Shown piece by piece: positions 14,160 through 17,840 of a stretch of 17,840 nucleotides of DNA; the first letter of the stretch is position 1; the number at the start of each line of letters is the position of its first letter. The notes under the pieces were generated by a model, which was not told the origin of the DNA, searched no databases, and saw nothing but the letters and a program-made list of their open reading frames with translations. The stretch lies in the NCBI GenBank assembly GCA_964398215.1, contig CAYNNP010000136.1:1-17840 (forward strand). Direction: 5' to 3'. This DNA is from CAYNNP01 sp964398215 (lineage in GTDB: Bacteria; Planctomycetota; Planctomycetia; Pirellulales; Pirellulaceae). Made by a program: the position numbers and the translations under genes.

Positions 14160-15155
14160 ATGCCAGAATTGAAACGCGTTGTCATCGCTGATTTTATTAA
14201 CGATTCACTGCAGATAGAACGAGAAGTTCTAGGAAGTGTGGCAGTTGTCCAGGCACTCGATGCAATGGATGAAACCGATCTGGTTGGCAAAATCGAATCA
14301 GCGGACGCGATCATGCTGTATCACAATTTGTCGATCAGCCGGGCAACGATCCAGAAACTGACGAACTGCAAATTGATTGTGCGATGTGGGGTCGGATTCG
14401 ACAATGTCGATCATGCATTCGCGGGCTCTTGTGGTATCCCGGTTGCCAACGTCCCCGACTATGGAACTGAGGAGGTTGCTGATTCGGCGATTGGGATGAT
14501 GTTGTCTCTGACGCGCGGAATCAATCTTTACAATACTCGGCTGCGACGTGAAACGAATCCATGGATGTATAACGTAGCATCGCCGCTGTACCGTCATCGC
14601 AACCGAGTATTTGGGATCATTGGATTGGGCCGAATTGGGATCGCAACAGCTCGCCGCGCTCAAGCACTGGGGATGGATGTTCGATTTTACGATCCACTTA
14701 AACCAGACGGGTATGACAAGGCCATCGGGATTCGGCGCGTCGAAACGCTGAAAGAATTGATGTCTCAGTCGTTCGTCGTCAGTATCCATTGTCCGTTAAA
14801 CGACGAAACGCGGCACATCATCAACGCCGAAAGTATTGCTTGGATGCCAAAGGGTAGCTATCTGGTCAACACGGCGCGCGGCGACGTTGTTGACACCGAC
14901 GCGATACCGTCAGCAATCGCAAACGGGCAACTGGCAGGCGCGGCGATCGATGTGTTGGCAACAGAACCACCAAACGACGACAATCCGTTGCTGGTGGCTT
15001 GGCGAGATCCCAGTCATCCAGCTTTCGAGAGACTGATTGTGAATCCGCACGCTGCGTTCTACTGCGAAGAAGGACTTGAAGACATGCGTAGCAAAGGAGC
15101 AGAGGCGTGTTTACGCGCGCTGTCGAATCAGCCACTGCGAAACGTTATCAATTAA
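14160..15155 (+). CDS. CtBP-like D-2-hydroxyacid dehydrogenase
   Basis: A 331-residue NAD(P)-dependent dehydrogenase of the D-isomer 2-hydroxyacid family, closest in style to C-terminal-binding-protein-like members. The substrate-domain motif is VRCGVGFDNVD (74-84). PDYGTEEVADSAIGMML (99-115) is typical of the CtBP group. The Rossmann fingerprint GLGRIG is at 155-160 with an acidic residue at the end of the next strand (YDP). The catalytic residues are R240 (NTARGDVVD), E269 (ATEPP) and H297 (NPHAAFY). It would reduce a 2-keto acid or oxidise a D-2-hydroxyacid; the exact substrate cannot be read from the sequence. There is no ACT domain, so it is not a long-form phosphoglycerate dehydrogenase. 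ATG 14160 is chosen because family homology begins there; the upstream in-frame extension is not family-like. A flavin-reductase-like gene follows after 23 bases. Confidence 0.93.
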   Translation: MPELKRVVIADFINDSLQIEREVLGSVAVVQALDAMDETDLVGKIESADAIMLYHNLSISRATIQKLTNCKLIVRCGVGFDNVDHAFAGSCGIPVANVPDYGTEEVADSAIGMMLSLTRGINLYNTRLRRETNPWMYNVASPLYRHRNRVFGIIGLGRIGIATARRAQALGMDVRFYDPLKPDGYDKAIGIRRVETLKELMSQSFVVSIHCPLNDETRHIINAESIAWMPKGSYLVNTARGDVVDTDAIPSAIANGQLAGAAIDVLATEPPNDDNPLLVAWRDPSHPAFERLIVNPHAAFYCEEGLEDMRSKGAEACLRALSNQPLRNVIN

Positions 15156-15178
15156 CTGTAGACAACAAAAACGGTTTC

Positions 15179-15775
15179 ATGGAACTTGACCCAAATAAAT
15201 TAGCGCCGCGAGAGATTTACCATTGGTTGATCGGCTTGATCAATCCAAGACCGATCGCTTGGGTGTCAACAATTTCGGCGGCAGGCGTAGCCAATCTTGC
15301 TCCGTACAGTTTCTTCAATGGAGTTGGATCAAACCCACCGCTAGTCATGTTTTGTCCGGCGAATCGTCGTGATGGTTCCGCAAAAGACACACTGGCGAAT
15401 ATACAGTCGACAGGCCAGTTCGTTGTGAACGTCGTCACGGATCAGTTTGCCGAAGCGATGAAGCAGACTGCTGGCGAGTACACTCCTGACGAAGACGAAT
15501 TCGAGCTAGCCGAAATAGACAAGGCACCCAGTCGTGTCATCCGTCCGCCGCGCGTTGCAAATGTCGATGCGGCAATGGAATGCACCTTGCATCAGGCAAT
15601 GCAATTGGGCGTTGGGCCGGGCGGCGCAAATCTTGTGATCGGGCGGATTGTCAACTTTTTTATCGCCGATCATTTGGTCACTGATGACGGAAAACTGGCT
15701 GCCGAGCGACTGAAAACGATTGGCCGCATGGGCGGAGCGGGATACGTTCACACAGACCAGCGATTTGAGCTTTGA
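15179..15775 (+). CDS. Flavin reductase-like FMN-binding protein (DIM6/NTAB type)
   Basis: A 198-residue split-barrel flavoprotein. The signature NPRPIAWVSTISAAGVANLA and the following PYSFFNGVGSNPPLVMFCPA form the FMN-binding core. Further family landmarks are GSAKDTLANI, FVVNVV and the late segment LKTIGRMGGAGYVHT. Members bind FMN and are annotated as flavin reductase-like; many act on unknown substrates or supply reduced flavin to a partner oxygenase. The frame extends back over the end of the dehydrogenase gene, but the MELDPNKLAPREIY start at 15179 fits the family and leaves a 23-base gap, so the two genes are probably one transcription unit. The pairing suggests a shared small-molecule pathway, although which one is not evident. 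No signal peptide; cytoplasmic. Confidence 0.9.
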   Translation: MELDPNKLAPREIYHWLIGLINPRPIAWVSTISAAGVANLAPYSFFNGVGSNPPLVMFCPANRRDGSAKDTLANIQSTGQFVVNVVTDQFAEAMKQTAGEYTPDEDEFELAEIDKAPSRVIRPPRVANVDAAMECTLHQAMQLGVGPGGANLVIGRIVNFFIADHLVTDDGKLAAERLKTIGRMGGAGYVHTDQRFEL

Positions 15776-15871
15776 TTTTGACGCTATCTCCCATGTGGCT
15801 ACTGCTCGGGTTACGATGTTGTTGATTGAACGAGAGATATTCCCCACGTCGCCATCATGCCGGAGAACTTC

Positions 15872-17419
15872 ATGCGTCTTTTTGCAACCGTGTTACTTGG
15901 AATTGTTATCCTCAGTGCCAGTCAATGTGCTGCTGCTGATAACCTACCGCCAGCCGGTAAACGCGACGGAGTCAAGCCTCGGAATGTTGTCTTTATTCTG
16001 ACGGATGATCATCGGTACGACGCGATGGGATTCATGAAGCATCCGTTTCTTGAAACGCCGCACATGGATTCGTTGGCCACCAATGGCGTGCACATCAAGA
16101 ATGCTTTTGTCACGACTTCACTGTGTTCGCCGAGTCGCGCATCGATTCTTACGGGTTTGTATACCCACAAGCACCGTGTGATCGACAACAACCGTTTGGT
16201 TCCAGAAGGTACGATCTTCTTTCCCCAGTACTTGAAACAGGCGGGTTACTCTACGGCATTCGTTGGAAAGTGGCACATGGGTGGCCACCACGATGACCCG
16301 CGACCAGGATTTGATCATTGGATTAGCTTTCGCGGACAAGGAAACTATTTGCCGCCAGGCCCTAAATACACGCTGAACGTTAACGGCAAACGAGTCAAGC
16401 AAAAGGGTTACATCACCGACGAACTGACCGACTATGCGGTTGATTGGTTGGAGACTCAAAAGACCAGTGATGAGCCTTTTTTCTTGTACCTTTCACACAA
16501 AGCTGTTCACTCGAACTTTACACCGGCCGAAAGACACGCGGGAAAATACGCGGATGCCGATCTTAGTTTCTTGCCTCGCGGTGAAGACATCTCGGCGGCG
16601 AACGATGCACCGCGCTGGGTGCGCGATCAAAAGAACAGTTGGCATGGTATCGATTTTAGTTATCACAGCGACAAAGGGCTGGACTACTTGTATCGGCGAT
16701 ACTGCGAGAGTGTGTTGGCGGTAGACGACAGTGTGGGCCGAGTGCTTGGCAAGTTGAAAGAAATGGGCATCCACGATGATACGCTTGTGATCTACATGGG
16801 TGACAACGGATTCATGTGGGGTGAGCATGGGTTGATCGACAAACGTGTTTCTTATGAAGCCAGTATCCGTGTGCCAATGATGATGCAGTGTCCTAATCTG
16901 TTCAAAGGCGGCAAACCGCTGGAACAAGTGATCGGAAATATTGATATTGGTCCGACGATCATGCACGCCGCTGGTTTGCAGACGCCGGAATACATGGATG
17001 GCGAAAGTTTCTTGGAGTTGCCGAATAAGCCAAACACATCGTGGCGAGACTATTTCTTGTACGTGTATTACTGGGAAAAGAATTTTCCGCAGTCGCCAAC
17101 TCAGTTTGCACTACGAGGCGATCGGTTCAAGTACATCACGTACTACGGGTTGTGGGACGTTGACGAGCTTTACGATTTGACAACTGATCCGGACGAGACA
17201 AAGAACCTGATCAATGATCCTGAATACAAGACGGTTGTCAAAGACATGGAGAATCGTTTGTATGAAATGTTGGGCGACGCTGGCGGTATGGATATTCCAA
17301 TGAACCAGCCCAACGGCCGCTCGCAAAACAAGCGATGGAACGACCAAGGAGGCACAAAGGCCGCTGACTTTCCAAAGTCAATCGTTGTGGAAGAACCGGT
17401 CAACAAACAGGCGAAGTAA
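15872..17419 (+). CDS. Secreted formylglycine-dependent sulfatase
   Basis: A 515-residue type I sulfatase. A signal peptide (MRLFATVLLGIVILSASQ) precedes the alkaline-phosphatase-like domain. The first metal ligands are in FILTDDHRYD (D45, D46). CSPSRAS (85-91) is the formylglycine motif, with Cys 85 the residue converted, followed by the second signature LTGLYTHKHR. GKWHMG (132-137) and MGDNGFMWGEHGLIDK (D311, N312, K324) complete the active site. It hydrolyses sulfate esters, most likely on sulfated polysaccharide in marine settings, after export. The ATG at 15872 is preferred over 15857 because GGAG stands six or seven bases before it and the signal peptide then starts cleanly. It lies 96 bases after the flavin-reductase-like gene, on the same strand. 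Maturation needs a formylglycine-generating enzyme, not seen in this window. The exact polysaccharide is unknown. Confidence 0.95.
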   Translation: MRLFATVLLGIVILSASQCAAADNLPPAGKRDGVKPRNVVFILTDDHRYDAMGFMKHPFLETPHMDSLATNGVHIKNAFVTTSLCSPSRASILTGLYTHKHRVIDNNRLVPEGTIFFPQYLKQAGYSTAFVGKWHMGGHHDDPRPGFDHWISFRGQGNYLPPGPKYTLNVNGKRVKQKGYITDELTDYAVDWLETQKTSDEPFFLYLSHKAVHSNFTPAERHAGKYADADLSFLPRGEDISAANDAPRWVRDQKNSWHGIDFSYHSDKGLDYLYRRYCESVLAVDDSVGRVLGKLKEMGIHDDTLVIYMGDNGFMWGEHGLIDKRVSYEASIRVPMMMQCPNLFKGGKPLEQVIGNIDIGPTIMHAAGLQTPEYMDGESFLELPNKPNTSWRDYFLYVYYWEKNFPQSPTQFALRGDRFKYITYYGLWDVDELYDLTTDPDETKNLINDPEYKTVVKDMENRLYEMLGDAGGMDIPMNQPNGRSQNKRWNDQGGTKAADFPKSIVVEEPVNKQAK

Positions 17420-17438
17420 CGCAGTGTTCGCTGCGTTA
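17417..17438 (+). terminator. Stem-loop overlapping the sulfatase stop codon
   Basis: TAACGCAG, loop TGTTCG, CTGCGTTA is a perfect 8-bp stem that includes the TAA stop. It is followed by AAAAA rather than T, so it does not fit a canonical intrinsic terminator on the + strand. It may be a 3' stabilising hairpin. Confidence 0.3.
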
Positions 17439-17510
17439 AAAAAGGTAATTTGCTGAAAGAAAATTCGGATAGGATTTTGTAGTTTGGTAACGGGTTCACA
17501 CCTGATTCAC

Positions 17511-17795
17511 ATGTTTGAGTTTGAGGCGGCTGCTAGAGAGTTTTGCGGTGACAATTATCTGGACTACTCTGAGTCGTTTCCAGGTGGACAACTGGGAGAA
17601 TTCTGCCAATTGAACTTGTACATGTTCGAGGGCGATTTGCAGATCGTTAAGGAGACAAAGGATCTGGTTGATCAAATGCCGAATCTTAAAGAAGTAGAAC
17701 TCCACTCCAACGCGAAATTGGACATCGATTACATCAGTAAAAATGTCTTTCCGGGTAAAACAATAAGCTATAGCAAGGACACTGATGCGGCATGA
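17511..17795 (+). CDS. Small LRR-like hypothetical protein
   Basis: A 94-residue acidic protein (start ATG 17511; TTG 17484 would add nine residues). The second half, LVDQMPNLKEVELHSNAKLD followed by ISKNVFPGKTISY, resembles one leucine-rich-repeat unit and the closing 'P-G-x-I-x-Y' cap of planctomycete LRR proteins. The first half is not recognised. There is no signal peptide, transmembrane segment or catalytic motif. Its length suggests either a small stand-alone protein or a remnant of a longer LRR protein. No clear ribosome binding site is seen. It is 91 bases after the sulfatase stop on the same strand. It might not be a gene. Confidence 0.5.
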   Translation: MFEFEAAAREFCGDNYLDYSESFPGGQLGEFCQLNLYMFEGDLQIVKETKDLVDQMPNLKEVELHSNAKLDIDYISKNVFPGKTISYSKDTDAA

Positions 17796-17799
17796 AACT

Positions 17800-17840
17800 A
17801 AGTCCGAAGGACTTCAACAACAAAGCCCCGGGTCGCGCAG
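17800..17840. repeat. Short palindrome and truncated GC-rich repeat at window end
   Basis: AAGTCC-GAA-GGACTT (17800-17814) is a perfect 6-bp hairpin five bases past the LRR-like stop. The last bases (GCCCCGGGTCGCGCAG, 17825-17840) look like the first arm and loop of a GC-rich palindrome whose second arm would lie outside the window. Neither has a T-tract here, so terminator function is unproven. Confidence 0.35.

Overview
The window reads as chromosomal DNA of a planctomycete, most likely of the Pirellulales (Rhodopirellula/Rubripirellula-like). The reasons are a PQQ-type beta-propeller protein whose mature N-terminus is NWPQFRGP, a PEP-CTERM surface protein, a secreted formylglycine sulfatase, a TPR-linked sulfotransferase, a stand-alone dnaN, and a four-gene MoxR/vWA/beta-propeller operon. 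This is inference from protein families; there is no rRNA to confirm it. I saw no tRNA, rRNA, CRISPR array or transposase gene.

Layout. Positions 3-2351 (+ strand): the 3' part of a TPR-sulfotransferase, then a secreted PQQ-like beta-propeller protein. Positions 2374-3651 (- strand): a retron-type reverse transcriptase, convergent with the propeller gene. Its upstream gap holds the dnaN terminator and a nested stem-loop that is a candidate structured RNA. Positions 3898-5016 (-): dnaN, the sliding clamp. Positions 5017-5584: a divergent intergenic region with a perfect 10-bp dyad. Positions 5585-6223 (+): a small PEP-CTERM protein.

Positions 6245-13796 (-) hold the highlight, a compact operon transcribed in the order bpMoxR AAA+ ATPase, bpX2-like protein, vWA + beta-propeller protein, bpX6-like + helical repeat + beta-propeller protein. 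The first three genes overlap by 1 and 4 bases; the last gap is 21 bases. This matches the computationally predicted 'MoxR-vWA-beta-propeller ternary' conflict systems. As far as I know they have little or no experimental characterisation, and no toxin or nuclease domain is recognisable here. The likely scheme is that the MoxR ATPase remodels the vWA/propeller partner while the bpX proteins act as adaptors, sensors or effectors.

Positions 13797-14159: an intergenic region with a long imperfect inverted repeat lying between two 10-bp direct repeats, and a plausible sigma70-type promoter. Positions 14160-17419 (+): a CtBP-like 2-hydroxyacid dehydrogenase, a flavin-reductase-like FMN protein, and a secreted sulfatase. 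Positions 17511-17795 (+): a small LRR-like hypothetical protein. The window ends in short palindromes and what may be the first arm of a GC-rich repeat.
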